A stretch of 64,000 bases of DNA from an uncultured Bacteroidales bacterium (lineage in GTDB: Bacteria; Bacteroidota; Bacteroidia; Bacteroidales; CAIWKO01). This document shows, piece after piece, positions 54,187 through 62,858 of this stretch. The notes below the pieces were generated by a model. It was not told the DNA's origin. It ran no database searches and was given only the letters and a program-made list of their open reading frames with translations. The stretch spans positions 19,476 to 83,475 of the forward strand of contig CAIWKO010000032.1 of NCBI GenBank assembly GCA_903913285.1, written 5' to 3'. Within the stretch, counting starts at the first letter, position 1. Each line of letters opens with the position of its first letter. The translations under genes were made by a program, and so were the position numbers.

Positions 54187-55647
54187 TTATCCTTTCAAAC
54201 CGATCTTCAGTTTTTGACCAGGATAAATCGTTTGTTTTGTAGACAAATTGTTCAATTTACGAATTTCATCAACCGACACTCCTGTGTATTTGCTGGCAAT
54301 ACTCCACAAACTATCCCCTTTTTGAACCGTATGATACACTATCTTATTATACCCAGTTGCATTAGGTTTTACTGTGGTCGTGGTGGTTTGGGGTTTCACC
54401 TGTTCCTGGGTTGTCGTTGATGTGGTTGAAGATGTTGTTGTAGTTGATGTGGTTGATGTTTTTGATGCCGCTATTTTAGTTGCAACCGGGCTTGGATTAG
54501 TTTTAGCTGCCGACATCTTTTTTAATTGTTCCTGATATTCGATCTCTTTTGGCGATTTATAACAATAAATTGCAGTTTGATTGTTTATAAAAGCACTCAT
54601 ATATTGTCGGGGTAGCCTCAAAATATAAGGCGTTTCAGGGGTTGCTGGAATAATTCCCTTACGATATGCCGGGTTTAAGAATTGAAGATTTTCCAACGAA
54701 ACACATAGATAAGATGAAATCTGGGATAATGTTACATCGTGTGTTAAGGTAATGGTATCAATATCACAGCTAAATATTTGTGGCTGCATGGGATAAAGAT
54801 TGTGCTCCGGAGCATAATTCATCACGTAACAAACCGCGATAAATGCAGGAACATAATTTTGTGTTTCTTTCGGCAGGAATTTTTGAATTTTCCAATACGT
54901 GATCCGCTCGTTCGTGTCGATATTGGCTAAACGTATAGCTTTATTCACTGTTCCGGCACCGGCATTATACGCAGCCAAAACCAAAGCCCAATCGTGATAA
55001 ATACTAAATAATTCTGTCAAATGCTGGCAGGCAGCAACTGTTGCTTTGTAAGGATCGCATCTGTCATCGACCAATGAAGTAACTTTCAGATCATATAGTT
55101 TCCCGGTACCAAGCATAAATTGCCACAGTCCGCTTGCTCCCGCACGCGAACGTGCAATTGGATTCAAAGCCGATTCGATAATGGGCAGATATTTCATTTC
55201 TAAAGGAACTCCAAATTTATCGAGCTGCTCTTCAAATAATGGAAAATATATTTCCGCCATTCCAAGCATCCGCGACATAAGACTTCGTCTTTTTATTGAA
55301 TATAGATCAATAAAATTACGCACCTGCTGATTATAAACAAATTCAAAAGGAGAGTTCACACCAAGCACATTGATTCGTTCGCGATAAACACTGTCGCAAT
55401 AATCAGGAACAAAACCGGCAGCATAGCCATATTTGTTCAATTTATTTACATCGGCTGTAAATTCAGTATTGGTATAAAACTTAGTGTTGACCAGGCTGTC
55501 TAATTGCGCAACAACCGGATTATCCTTTAAAAATAATGAATCAGGATCGTGTTGTAAATATGTTTTATGAGTTGTTTTTGCACCAAAAAGAAACTGCGGA
55601 ATCAGTAAAAGAAGTAATACAAAAAATTTGTTTTTCGATAGAGTCAT
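54187..55647 (-). CDS. MltD-like lytic transglycosylase with LysM domain
   Basis: A 486-residue exported peptidoglycan-cleaving enzyme: signal peptide (residues 5-22), a goose-lysozyme-like SLT domain (about 115-290) with catalytic Glu in YLPIIESALNPIARS, and GASGLWQFMLGTGKLY and AAYNAGAGTVNKAI; a Ser/Thr-rich linker (about 385-435); and one LysM domain at the C-terminus (YHTVQKGDSLWSIASKYTG). It likely acts in wall turnover and growth. The arrangement matches MltD of other Bacteroidetes, with a single LysM. Confidence 0.92.
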   Translation of the reverse strand: MTLSKNKFFVLLLLLIPQFLFGAKTTHKTYLQHDPDSLFLKDNPVVAQLDSLVNTKFYTNTEFTADVNKLNKYGYAAGFVPDYCDSVYRERINVLGVNSPFEFVYNQQVRNFIDLYSIKRRSLMSRMLGMAEIYFPLFEEQLDKFGVPLEMKYLPIIESALNPIARSRAGASGLWQFMLGTGKLYDLKVTSLVDDRCDPYKATVAACQHLTELFSIYHDWALVLAAYNAGAGTVNKAIRLANIDTNERITYWKIQKFLPKETQNYVPAFIAVCYVMNYAPEHNLYPMQPQIFSCDIDTITLTHDVTLSQISSYLCVSLENLQFLNPAYRKGIIPATPETPYILRLPRQYMSAFINNQTAIYCYKSPKEIEYQEQLKKMSAAKTNPSPVATKIAASKTSTTSTTTTSSTTSTTTQEQVKPQTTTTTVKPNATGYNKIVYHTVQKGDSLWSIASKYTGVSVDEIRKLNNLSTKQTIYPGQKLKIGLKG

Positions 55648-55825
55648 GCTTTAGTTTTTGCAAGTTTAATACACGAAACAAATACACACATTTCTGTTCA
55701 ATATCGCTGTAAAAAACTAAATTGCATTACAAAGCAAAGAATTTTTTTTGTGAAATCCAAAATAAAAACTACTTATTTTTTAAATAAAATCAATAAGAAG
55801 CTTTTATTCAGTAATATAGATCGGT

Positions 55826-56521
55826 TTAATCTAAAAGATATAAATCAATGAATTCTCTCACACAAGCATTACCGCCTTTTTTCGATAATATCACATCAAC
55901 TTTTTCTTTAATACCAGCAACTGCATCTGCCGGACATGCTGAAAAGCCTACCTTTTCTATTATAGCCGAATCGTTCAAATCGTCGCCGATGTAAGCAACG
56001 TTTTTCAATGAAATATTTAATTCTTTACACCAGCCTTCAAGCACTTCGATCTTTTTCCATGTACCAATGTAAACATAATGTATCCCTAATAGTTTTGCAC
56101 GGCGTTCGATAATGTTCTTATTGAATCCTGAACTTAAAAAACCTACTTTTTTACCTGATTCGATCAAGCGGATGATCGCCAGTCCGTCTTTTGAGTTGAA
56201 CTTTTTAAACTCATCCCCCGATTCCGTATAATACATCCCCCCATCAGTTAATACCCCGTCAACATCAAGAACCAGAAATTTAAAATCGATTGTTTTAAAA
56301 ATCTCTTCATTTCTCCTTATATTATCGCTCAACAATCTACCAACAGGAATGTTCAAAAAATCGGCTATTTGCAAACATTCGTCTGCATCAGGAAGAAAAT
56401 CTTTATTAATAAAGGAGTTTATTCTTTCAACAGATATTGCTGTATTTTTCGCAAGCACATCGGGGTTAATCTTCCGTTGTTCCAGTAAATACTTGATATT
56501 TTCACAAACGAAACAACTCAT
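55826..56521 (-). CDS. KdsC-like HAD phosphatase with N-terminal helix-turn-helix
   Basis: A 231-residue protein. Residues 1-65 look like an XRE/cro-type helix-turn-helix (VLAKNTAISVERINSFINKD), and residues 78-231 are a complete C0-type HAD phosphatase of the KdsC class (FLVLDVDGVLTDGGMYY, FLSSGFNKNIIERR, YIGDDLNDSAII) acting on 3-deoxy-octulosonate 8-phosphate or a related sugar acid phosphate. Ordinary KdsC is about 170 residues and has no such extension, so this fusion is unusual. It overlaps the DAHP synthase gene by 4 bp. Both the HTH reading and the substrate are inferences. Confidence 0.82.
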   Translation of the reverse strand: MSCFVCENIKYLLEQRKINPDVLAKNTAISVERINSFINKDFLPDADECLQIADFLNIPVGRLLSDNIRRNEEIFKTIDFKFLVLDVDGVLTDGGMYYTESGDEFKKFNSKDGLAIIRLIESGKKVGFLSSGFNKNIIERRAKLLGIHYVYIGTWKKIEVLEGWCKELNISLKNVAYIGDDLNDSAIIEKVGFSACPADAVAGIKEKVDVILSKKGGNACVREFIDLYLLD

Positions 56522-57516
56522 ATTATAGTACGATTGATGGCACCTGCAATAGCTTTTAATGTTCCGAACAAATTTTCGAACTGTTGATGATCGAGTTGTT
56601 GCGATGCATCCGACAGAGCAACTTTGGGGTTGGGATGTACTTCTATCAATAAACCTTCAATGTCCATTGCCATACAGGCTCTGGCCAGATCGGGTACACC
56701 ATATGCATAACCCATGGCATGACTCGGGTCGAGAATGACGGGCAGGTTGGTATTTTCTTTCAGATATGCAGCGCCACACAGGTCAAGGGTAAAACGTGTT
56801 TTGGTTTCGAAAGTACGTATACCGCGTTCGCACAAGATCACATTATTGTTCCCGCCCGAAAGAATAAATTCTGCAGCCTGTACGAATTCCTGAAGATTGG
56901 TGCCAAAACCTCTTTTCAAAAGAATAGGCTTATTTGTTTTTCCGCATTTGCGTAATATACCGTGATCGTACATCGATTTTGCTCCTACCTGAACTATATC
57001 CGCATAAGCAATAACATCATCAACATGTGTAGAATCGCGAACTTCAGTGATTATTGAAAAGCCGTAATCCTGCCTGATCTTGTCCAGCATTTTCAATCCC
57101 TCAATTCCTAGCCCCTGGAAAGTATACGGTGAAGTTCTGGGTTTAAAACTTCCCGCCCTGAGCGTGTTTAATCCCAAACGTTTTAAGAATTCGGCGGATT
57201 GGGTAATTTGTTCCACCGATTCAACAGAACATGGTCCTATGGCTACAAGAACATTCCGCGAATTACCGCCAATATCGTTCTTGCCAATGGTAACATTTCG
57301 TTTTTCTTTTAAATACTTTCTGCTGGCTAATTGAATATCGGTGTCGAAAACAAAAATTTCTTTTACAAATTGTTGATGTGCATCATCAATAGTTTTAATA
57401 GCAGATGGAGTTACCAATACATGTTTGTTGTCATCAGTAATGGTAATAGCTTCATAAAAGTCGGCAAGTTGTTTTAATCTTGCGGAGTCAATGTTTTTAT
57501 CAATATGGAGTATCAT
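56518..57516 (-). CDS. aroF: DAHP synthase, type I-beta
   Basis: A 332-residue enzyme that condenses phosphoenolpyruvate and erythrose 4-phosphate, the first step of the shikimate pathway. Residues 1-80 resemble the ferredoxin-like regulatory domain that gives feedback control in this class; the barrel follows with AIGPCSVESVEQI, FKPRTSPYTFQGLG, LLKRGFGTN, ILCERGIRTFE and LDPSHAMG. The KPRTS motif marks DAHP synthase rather than Kdo8P synthase (which has a KANR-type sequence). Overlaps by 4 bp both neighbours, which implies a tight operon. Confidence 0.93.
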   Translation of the reverse strand: MILHIDKNIDSARLKQLADFYEAITITDDNKHVLVTPSAIKTIDDAHQQFVKEIFVFDTDIQLASRKYLKEKRNVTIGKNDIGGNSRNVLVAIGPCSVESVEQITQSAEFLKRLGLNTLRAGSFKPRTSPYTFQGLGIEGLKMLDKIRQDYGFSIITEVRDSTHVDDVIAYADIVQVGAKSMYDHGILRKCGKTNKPILLKRGFGTNLQEFVQAAEFILSGGNNNVILCERGIRTFETKTRFTLDLCGAAYLKENTNLPVILDPSHAMGYAYGVPDLARACMAMDIEGLLIEVHPNPKVALSDASQQLDHQQFENLFGTLKAIAGAINRTII

Positions 57517-58520
57517 GATTCTCCTTTTATTAAGTTGTTAAATTTAATAGTTCCTGTAATCCTTTTCTTTCGGTCAACCACGGGGAGAAACAAAACGGGG
57601 AATTGCAGGTTTTTTATATAGGTCAGAACGTCCGAAACCGTATCTTCTTCACAAACAAAAGCAGGTGTCCGGTTTATAATGTCGTCAGGGTTGATATTGT
57701 TGAAGTTCTTCAGATTTTTTATTAAACCTTTCCGAATATCAGCATTGGAAATAATTCCAACTAAATTTCCGTTTTTATCCGAAACATTGGTAAAGCCCAT
57801 TTTATAAGATTCGATAGTAAGCAATGCTTTTTCAAATGTCAGGTCTCCATAAGTTATAACCGGAATTTCATCCTCATCAAGCATAAAATCTCTTACTTTA
57901 TAGGAAGACTTTACCTCGGGGCTTTTTAAACTGAGCATTGCCGAACCAATAAACGTGCCTTTGAACAAATAAGAGCCAATAACTGCCGCTGTTACTCCCA
58001 TATTTCTCAATATGAACGACAACTCTGCATTGATGCCGCCATCCACATGTATTTTTTTATCAGGATAGGCAGCCCGAAACTGACGGATCTTTTTAAAATT
58101 CTGTTTATTGAATTCTCCTCCGCTCATGCCCGGTGTAGTGGTCATAAAAAGAATAAACGAACAAGTGTCGGCATAAGGTTCAAAAACATCGATGTTCGTA
58201 TCGGAAGTAATTGCCAGACCAATTGTTGATCTAACAGTACCAGGAATCTCAAGTCTTTTTGTCAGCGACTCGTATTGAAAAGTAACATGCTCGATGTGAT
58301 GTTCTGCAATCAGATCGTAATATTTTTCGGGTGTCGGAGTAATCAGGTGAAGATCGATAGGGATGTTGCTGATTTTGCGGATTTGAGCAATATCTTCAAA
58401 TACCCCAGGATTATCCAAACTATCCACATGAAAAAAGTTCACTTTATAAGCGTCCAGTTCTTCAATGAGTGAATTCAGTTCTTTGTCTTTGTTAGAGTAT
58501 ATGGATGCAGAGATTTTCAT
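57513..58520 (-). CDS. ribulose-phosphate 3-epimerase-like domain fused to CBS pair
   Basis: About 335 residues. The N-terminal half (about residues 1-215 from the chosen ATG) is an Rpe-type TIM barrel with the metal ligands kept: HVDSLD (His-x-Asp), DLHLI and HVDGGIN. The loop usually reading VNPGFGGQ is TTPGMSGGEF. The C-terminal half has two CBS motifs (FTNVSDKNGNLVGIISNADI, FLPVVDRKKRITG), as in KdsD but with a different catalytic domain. I chose ATG 58520 (MKISASIYSN) because a -7 box lies at 58539-58546, inside the longer frame. It is the first gene of the operon. Confidence 0.85.
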   Translation of the reverse strand: MKISASIYSNKDKELNSLIEELDAYKVNFFHVDSLDNPGVFEDIAQIRKISNIPIDLHLITPTPEKYYDLIAEHHIEHVTFQYESLTKRLEIPGTVRSTIGLAITSDTNIDVFEPYADTCSFILFMTTTPGMSGGEFNKQNFKKIRQFRAAYPDKKIHVDGGINAELSFILRNMGVTAAVIGSYLFKGTFIGSAMLSLKSPEVKSSYKVRDFMLDEDEIPVITYGDLTFEKALLTIESYKMGFTNVSDKNGNLVGIISNADIRKGLIKNLKNFNNINPDDIINRTPAFVCEEDTVSDVLTYIKNLQFPVLFLPVVDRKKRITGTIKFNNLIKGES

Positions 58521-58538
58521 GAATCCGCAAAATTTTTG

Positions 58539-58546
58539 CAAAACTA
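58539..58546 (-). promoter_or_regulatory. -7 promoter box of Rpe-CBS operon
   Basis: TAGTTTTG on the minus strand matches TAnnTTTG, 18 bp before the chosen ATG at 58520. Confidence 0.5.
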
Positions 58547-58580
58547 CAAATTTTGACGACAATACACTAATTTTACAAAG

Positions 58581-58934
58581 TTGAAAATCAAGAATAGAAC
58601 TATGACAATTGCAGAAGCACAACAACAAGTTGATAGCTGGATAAGAACCACGGGAGTGCGTTATTTTAACGAACTTACCAATATGGCGATCTTAACCGAA
58701 GAAGTGGGTGAAGTGGCCCGTATCATTTCGCGTACGTACGGAGAACAATCATTCAAAGAATCCGACACCGGAAGAGATCTTGCCGACGAACTCGCCGATG
58801 TGATGTTCGTTGTTATTTGTCTGGCAAACCAAACGGGAATTGACCTCACGGAAGCCTTGCAACAAAACATTATGAAAAAGACCGGACGGGATGCCGAACG
58901 GCACAAAAACAATGATAAATTATTTTCCGAATAA
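58581..58934 (+). CDS. MazG-like nucleotide pyrophosphohydrolase
   Basis: A 117-residue all-helical MazG-fold pyrophosphatase. The metal-binding E-x2-E / E-x2-D pattern is in LTEEVGEVARIISRTYG and DLADELADVMFVVICLA. It hydrolyses nucleoside triphosphates (housecleaning) or related compounds; substrate is unknown. It is transcribed divergently from the Rpe-CBS operon. Confidence 0.93.
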   Translation: MKIKNRTMTIAEAQQQVDSWIRTTGVRYFNELTNMAILTEEVGEVARIISRTYGEQSFKESDTGRDLADELADVMFVVICLANQTGIDLTEALQQNIMKKTGRDAERHKNNDKLFSE

Positions 58935-58943
58935 TTTTTGATT

Positions 58944-58973
58944 TTGTCAGAACAAAACAAATAACTACATTTG
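58944..58973 (+). promoter_or_regulatory. complete Bacteroidetes promoter of tRNA-Leu
   Basis: TTG at 58944-58946, exactly 19 bases, then TACATTTG at 58966-58973: full consensus for the Bacteroidetes housekeeping sigma factor, 35 bp before the tRNA. Confidence 0.7.
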
Positions 58974-59008
58974 CACTCCCTTTAAGGAAAACGTTCTTAT
59001 AAAGCTTT

Positions 59009-59092
59009 GCCCGAGTGGCGGAATTGGTAGACGCGTCGGTCTCAAAAACCGATGAGGTTACACTCGTGCCGGTTCGATTCCGGCCTCGGGTA
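59009..59092 (+). tRNA. tRNA-Leu (CAA)
   Basis: An 84-nt class II tRNA with acceptor GCCCGAG/CTCGGGT, anticodon arm TCGGT-CTCAAAA-ACCGA (anticodon CAA), a long variable arm (GAGGTTACACTC), and T arm GCCGG-TTCGATT-CCGGC. CCA is not encoded. Confidence 0.95.
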
Positions 59093-59098
59093 CATTCG

Positions 59099-59150
59099 AA
59101 CAGGTTGTCAAGTAAAGCCGGATCAAATGCTTTTATGACAACCTGTTTTT
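59099..59150 (+). terminator. intrinsic terminator of tRNA-Leu
   Basis: AACAGGTTGTCA (59099-59110) pairs perfectly with TGACAACCTGTT (59136-59147), followed by TTT. The loop is 25 nt. It ends the tRNA transcript just before the S41 protease gene. Confidence 0.8.
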
Positions 59151-59169
59151 AATTTAATTTATTCCGTTT

Positions 59170-60780
59170 ATGGAAAACAAACGCCCTTATATTTACTTTC
59201 CTGTCTTTTTTGCACTTACTCTTATTTTAGGAATTTTTCTCGGAACAACTCTCATCCCTGCCATAAACGGCAAAAGCGGTTTCTTTTCGATGGGACTCAA
59301 TCATTACGACAAGTTCAACGACGTGATGAACTATATCAACAACGATTATGTCGACACCATTAATAAAAAAGCACTTACCGAAAAAGCGTTGAACGGATTG
59401 CTCGAAAGTCTCGATCCGCACTCTGCCTACATCAGCGCTGAAGAATTTAACGAAGTAAACGATCCGCTTCTGGGAAACTTCGACGGAATCGGGGTTCAGT
59501 TCAGGGTGATACGCGATTCGATTACGGTAATTAATACTGTTGCAGGCGGACCGTCGGAAGAACAGGGCATATTGGGCGGCGATCGCATCGTGAAGATCGA
59601 CGGGAAAAACGTTGCCGGGATCAAGATCAAGGACGAAGACGTGATGAAAAAACTGAAAGGAAAACGCGGCACCACGGTTACCGTGAGTATATTCCGCAAA
59701 GGATTGAAGAACCTCCGCGACTATTCCATCACCCGCAATGTTATTCCAACCAATTCCGTTGATTTCGCTTTTATGGTGAATCCGAACACGGGTTACATCA
59801 AGCTCAGCAAATTTTCGGCTTCCACCACCGACGAAATGGTTGCTTCGCTCAAAAAGCTGAAAGGTTTGGGCATGACTAAACTTATTTTCGATCTGCGCGG
59901 AAACGGCGGCGGATATCTGGATGCAGCCATCAGCATTGCCGACCAGTTTCTTCCCGATAAAAAACTTATAGTGTATACCGAGGGTTCGCATCGTTCAAAA
60001 AAGAGCTATTATGCTTCTTCCGAAGGTTTGTTCGAGAATAACGAACTGGTTATTTTGATTGACGAATTCACAGCCTCTGCCAGCGAAATTGTTTCGGGAG
60101 CCATACAGGACAATGACCGCGGCACCATTATCGGGCGACGTTCGTTCGGCAAAGGTTTGGTGCAGGAACAGATACAACTGGCCGATGGCTCGGCTATCCG
60201 CCTGACGGTTGCCCGCTATCATTCGCCCACCGGACGCTGCATTCAAAAACCCTATACCGGCGACTACGAAAAATATTATATGGATTTCTACAAACGCCTT
60301 ATGGAAGAAGATGCCGGAACCATCGACAGCCTGAATCTTCTGGATACCATTAAATATAAAACTCCGAAAGGAAAAACGGTATACGGCGGCGGCGGTATCA
60401 TGCCCGATGTTTACGTGCCTTATAAATCGGAATTCGTTTCCGATTATTACAAAAAGATCATGAGCAAAAACCTTTTGTATGATTTTGGTTTTGATTATGC
60501 CGACAAGAACCGTCAAGCTCTGAAACGTTACGGAAATGCCGAAGGTTTTATGAAAAACTTCAGCGTTACGCCTGCTATTTTCAACGATTTCGTGGCGTTT
60601 GCCGAAAAGAGCGGCATCAAAGCCGATGCCGACGGTATTAAAGCTGCCGAAAGCACCATGAAATCGATAATCAAAGGAGCCATCGGGCGCAATATATTCG
60701 ACGATGCTGCTTACTATCCTGCCATTTTGCCTGCCGACAAAGTGTTTCAGAAAGCCGTTGAGGTTTTAAACCATAAATAA
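59170..60780 (+). CDS. S41 family C-terminal processing protease (CtpA-like)
   Basis: A 536-residue envelope protease: an N-terminal membrane anchor (residues 8-30), a PDZ domain (about 95-175, NFDGIGVQFRVI, VAGGPSEEQGILGGDRIV), and the S41 catalytic core with Ser in DEFTASASEIVSGA and Lys in GRRSFGKGLVQEQ, the Ser-Lys dyad. A C-terminal region of about 150 residues extends beyond the core. It cleaves exported proteins near their C-termini. GtrA-family gene follows after 15 bp on the same strand. Confidence 0.95.
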   Translation: MENKRPYIYFPVFFALTLILGIFLGTTLIPAINGKSGFFSMGLNHYDKFNDVMNYINNDYVDTINKKALTEKALNGLLESLDPHSAYISAEEFNEVNDPLLGNFDGIGVQFRVIRDSITVINTVAGGPSEEQGILGGDRIVKIDGKNVAGIKIKDEDVMKKLKGKRGTTVTVSIFRKGLKNLRDYSITRNVIPTNSVDFAFMVNPNTGYIKLSKFSASTTDEMVASLKKLKGLGMTKLIFDLRGNGGGYLDAAISIADQFLPDKKLIVYTEGSHRSKKSYYASSEGLFENNELVILIDEFTASASEIVSGAIQDNDRGTIIGRRSFGKGLVQEQIQLADGSAIRLTVARYHSPTGRCIQKPYTGDYEKYYMDFYKRLMEEDAGTIDSLNLLDTIKYKTPKGKTVYGGGGIMPDVYVPYKSEFVSDYYKKIMSKNLLYDFGFDYADKNRQALKRYGNAEGFMKNFSVTPAIFNDFVAFAEKSGIKADADGIKAAESTMKSIIKGAIGRNIFDDAAYYPAILPADKVFQKAVEVLNHK

Positions 60781-60795
60781 TTCAGTGTTCGTTCT

Positions 60796-61191
60796 ATGAT
60801 GAAATATCTGACAAAAGCTTTCTTTTTAAAATTCCTGAAATTCGGGGTGGTTGGCTGTTCGGGTGTGATCGTTGATTTCGGTATCACGTATCTCTGCAAA
60901 GAAAAACTAAAGATACAGAAGTACATTTCGAATGCCATCGGGTTTTCCTTTGCCGCCACTTCCAATTATTTTCTGAACCGCATCTGGACCTTCGAAAGCA
61001 AAAACCCGGAGATCACGTTCGAATACCTGCGATTTTTCGGCATTTCGCTGATAGGGCTTGGCATCAGCACTTTGTTTTTATGGATACTGGTGAGCAAATT
61101 CAAAAAGAATTTTTATATTTCTAAAGCATTCGTTATCGTCGTCGTGATGGTTTGGAACTTCTTCGCAAACCTGCTTTATACCTTTGTTTGA
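60796..61191 (+). CDS. GtrA family membrane protein
   Basis: A 131-residue protein with four membrane segments, matching GtrA/DPMS-like flippase helpers: KFLKFGVVGCSGVIVDFGIT and SNYFLNRIWTFES are the family's typical stretches. GtrA proteins are thought to move polyprenyl-linked sugars across the membrane; no partner glycosyltransferase is adjacent. The ATG at 60796 is followed immediately by a second ATG (60799). Confidence 0.9.
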   Translation: MMKYLTKAFFLKFLKFGVVGCSGVIVDFGITYLCKEKLKIQKYISNAIGFSFAATSNYFLNRIWTFESKNPEITFEYLRFFGISLIGLGISTLFLWILVSKFKKNFYISKAFVIVVVMVWNFFANLLYTFV

Positions 61192-61198
61192 TACTTTC

Positions 61199-61708
61199 TT
61201 AAACTTCTTCCGTAAAGGGATGCTCGTGTTTCCACATTTTCCAGATCAAAAATATGGGGAACAGGAACCAGGGTGCATTGGCCAGCAACACCAGCGGTAA
61301 GTTGAGCGCCGGCGTTGGCCCCGCTATTTCTTCGCTGCAAATGATAAACACATTGGTGAACAACACTGCCATAATGAGGAAAGTAGGGATGCGTATCCAT
61401 TCTTTTCCTTTGATGAAGGCATAAATGGCCAGCAGATAGAAGGGACCGAACAGCACCACGTCGAGCCAGATGGTGGCTTGCCACCACATGGGCCGCAGCC
61501 GCTGCAAGGGATCGAACATATTGCCCCACCAATGCACCATATCAATCAGAAACGGAAGCGGCCACACGGGGTATTTAAAATTCGACGGGTCTTTGATGAT
61601 GATCTGCTCTATGTCGACCACGTAGGTGATGAAAGTGACGTTGATGAAAAAGAACACGAGGTAGATGTAATCAACGGGTCGTTTTTTGAGTGAAATTACT
61701 TTTCTCAT
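61199..61708 (-). CDS. EXPERA-domain membrane protein (TMEM97/EBP-like)
   Basis: A 169-residue protein with four membrane segments, which resembles the EXPERA family that includes eukaryotic TMEM97 and emopamil-binding protein (sterol isomerase). Features: an acidic first membrane helix (VVDIEQI), then FDPLQRLRPMWWQATIWLD, GPFYLLAIYAFIKGKEWIR, and a fourth helix starting NAPWFLFPIFLIW. The DPL-x-RPxW and YAFIKGxxWIR stretches are the basis for the call. Its function in a bacterium is unknown. It lies 1 bp from the SDR gene on the same strand. Confidence 0.8.
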   Translation of the reverse strand: MRKVISLKKRPVDYIYLVFFFINVTFITYVVDIEQIIIKDPSNFKYPVWPLPFLIDMVHWWGNMFDPLQRLRPMWWQATIWLDVVLFGPFYLLAIYAFIKGKEWIRIPTFLIMAVLFTNVFIICSEEIAGPTPALNLPLVLLANAPWFLFPIFLIWKMWKHEHPFTEEV

Positions 61709-61709
61709 A

Positions 61710-62537
61710 CTATAGTTTTAGTTTTTTTCGTGCGTTTTGTGCCATGTTTTGTGCCAGCGATAATCTGAATCGCGGAATGTTGGAGATAAAAGCGCCAATT
61801 TTTACCGAACTGTCGGAATACATCAGGCTGCGCGGACGCTGTGCCAGTTTCAGCAATTGGCGCGCCACATGTTCGGGCGATTTGGCTTTGGCAAAGGTGC
61901 GAACCAAAAAGCCCTGATGTTCGTCCATCAAAAAATCCTGCGGAATGTCGCCCAGGCGCGACAGGGGTTTCGAATCGGTTTTGATGTAGCCAGGAAAATA
62001 TTCGCTCACCTCAATTTCCGTTCCGGCCCATTCGGCTTGTATGGTGCGTGTCCAGGCCGAAAAAGCGGCTTTCGAACAAACATAAGGCGCGTAGAACGGA
62101 ATACCCATCATAAAACCCGGCGAACCTATGTTGATGATGTGGCCGCCGCCCGTGGTTTTCATATATTTTATGGCTTGCTGCGTGGCTGCTGCAGGCGCTG
62201 CCAAATTCACTGTGAATGCCTGCAACAGATCGGTAGTACTTACGGTTTCGGCTGGCGAAACGATGATGCTCGCGGCGTTGTTTATCAATATATCGATGCG
62301 CCCGTAGTGTTCCACCACTTTATCTATCATGCCAACGGCCTGCGAAACATCCGACAGATCGACCTGCAGCACCAACGGATGGTGCATTTGGGCTGCTAAC
62401 GAAGAGAGTTTTTCGATGCCACGCGATGCAATGGCCATGCGGCATCCCGCGCCGTTGAAAGCCAATGCCGCCGCAGCCCCTATGCCGCCGCTGGCGCCTG
62501 TTATCAATACTACTTTTTGCTTAAGATCTTTCTGCAT
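61710..62537 (-). CDS. short-chain dehydrogenase/reductase
   Basis: A 275-residue classical SDR oxidoreductase using NAD(P)H. The cofactor motif ITGASGGIGAAAALAF, NNAASIIVSPAE, the catalytic Ser in INIGSPGFMMG and Y-x3-K in YAPYVCSKAAF are all in place. Substrate unknown; co-transcription with the EXPERA protein suggests a lipid or terpenoid-like substrate, but this is only inference. Confidence 0.93.
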   Translation of the reverse strand: MQKDLKQKVVLITGASGGIGAAAALAFNGAGCRMAIASRGIEKLSSLAAQMHHPLVLQVDLSDVSQAVGMIDKVVEHYGRIDILINNAASIIVSPAETVSTTDLLQAFTVNLAAPAAATQQAIKYMKTTGGGHIINIGSPGFMMGIPFYAPYVCSKAAFSAWTRTIQAEWAGTEIEVSEYFPGYIKTDSKPLSRLGDIPQDFLMDEHQGFLVRTFAKAKSPEHVARQLLKLAQRPRSLMYSDSSVKIGAFISNIPRFRLSLAQNMAQNARKKLKL

Positions 62538-62554
62538 GAATTTTTATCCCGCGG

Positions 62555-62562
62555 CAAAAGTA
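62555..62562 (-). promoter_or_regulatory. -7 promoter box of SDR/EXPERA pair
   Basis: TACTTTTG on the minus strand matches TAnnTTTG, 17 bp before the SDR start codon at 62537. Confidence 0.5.
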
Positions 62563-62858
62563 CGATTTTTGTGGATGTAGTAATAATGAATTCTGAGGGG
62601 AAAAGGGAAGGATTAATGAAGGGGAAAGTGGGACATTAATGTTTTACATGGTATTTAAAGAAACTCATCTGCATGGTGAATAATTCAATAAAAGCATTAA
62701 GGAAAAGAATCTATAAAGTGATGCGAGGACAAATGCGAGGAGAGAAAACATGGTGGAAACACTGTTTTATGAATATGCATCTGAAGAAACAATGATACGC
62801 GGTAAAGAATATGCATGTGAAGGGTCAGAGATGATGGTGAAAGGAAGTGTATAAGAGA
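62563..62858. other. intergenic stretch, no gene seen
   Basis: No convincing coding frame. A 16-base near-repeat (GAATATGCATCTGAAG at 62771, with one change at 62817) and a doubled TGCGAGGA (near 62724 and 62736) are visible. These are not in 21-bp phase with array B, which begins at 62859. Confidence 0.6.

Noticed and set aside
56518..57516. Kdo8P synthase for the PEP-condensing enzyme
   Set aside because: It carries KPRTS and an N-terminal ferredoxin-like region, both marks of DAHP synthase type I-beta.
58521..58628. Longer Rpe-CBS start at 58628
   Set aside because: A -7 promoter box lies inside this part at 58539-58546, the frame overlaps the divergent MazG-like gene, and the added residues are cysteine-rich and unlike Rpe.
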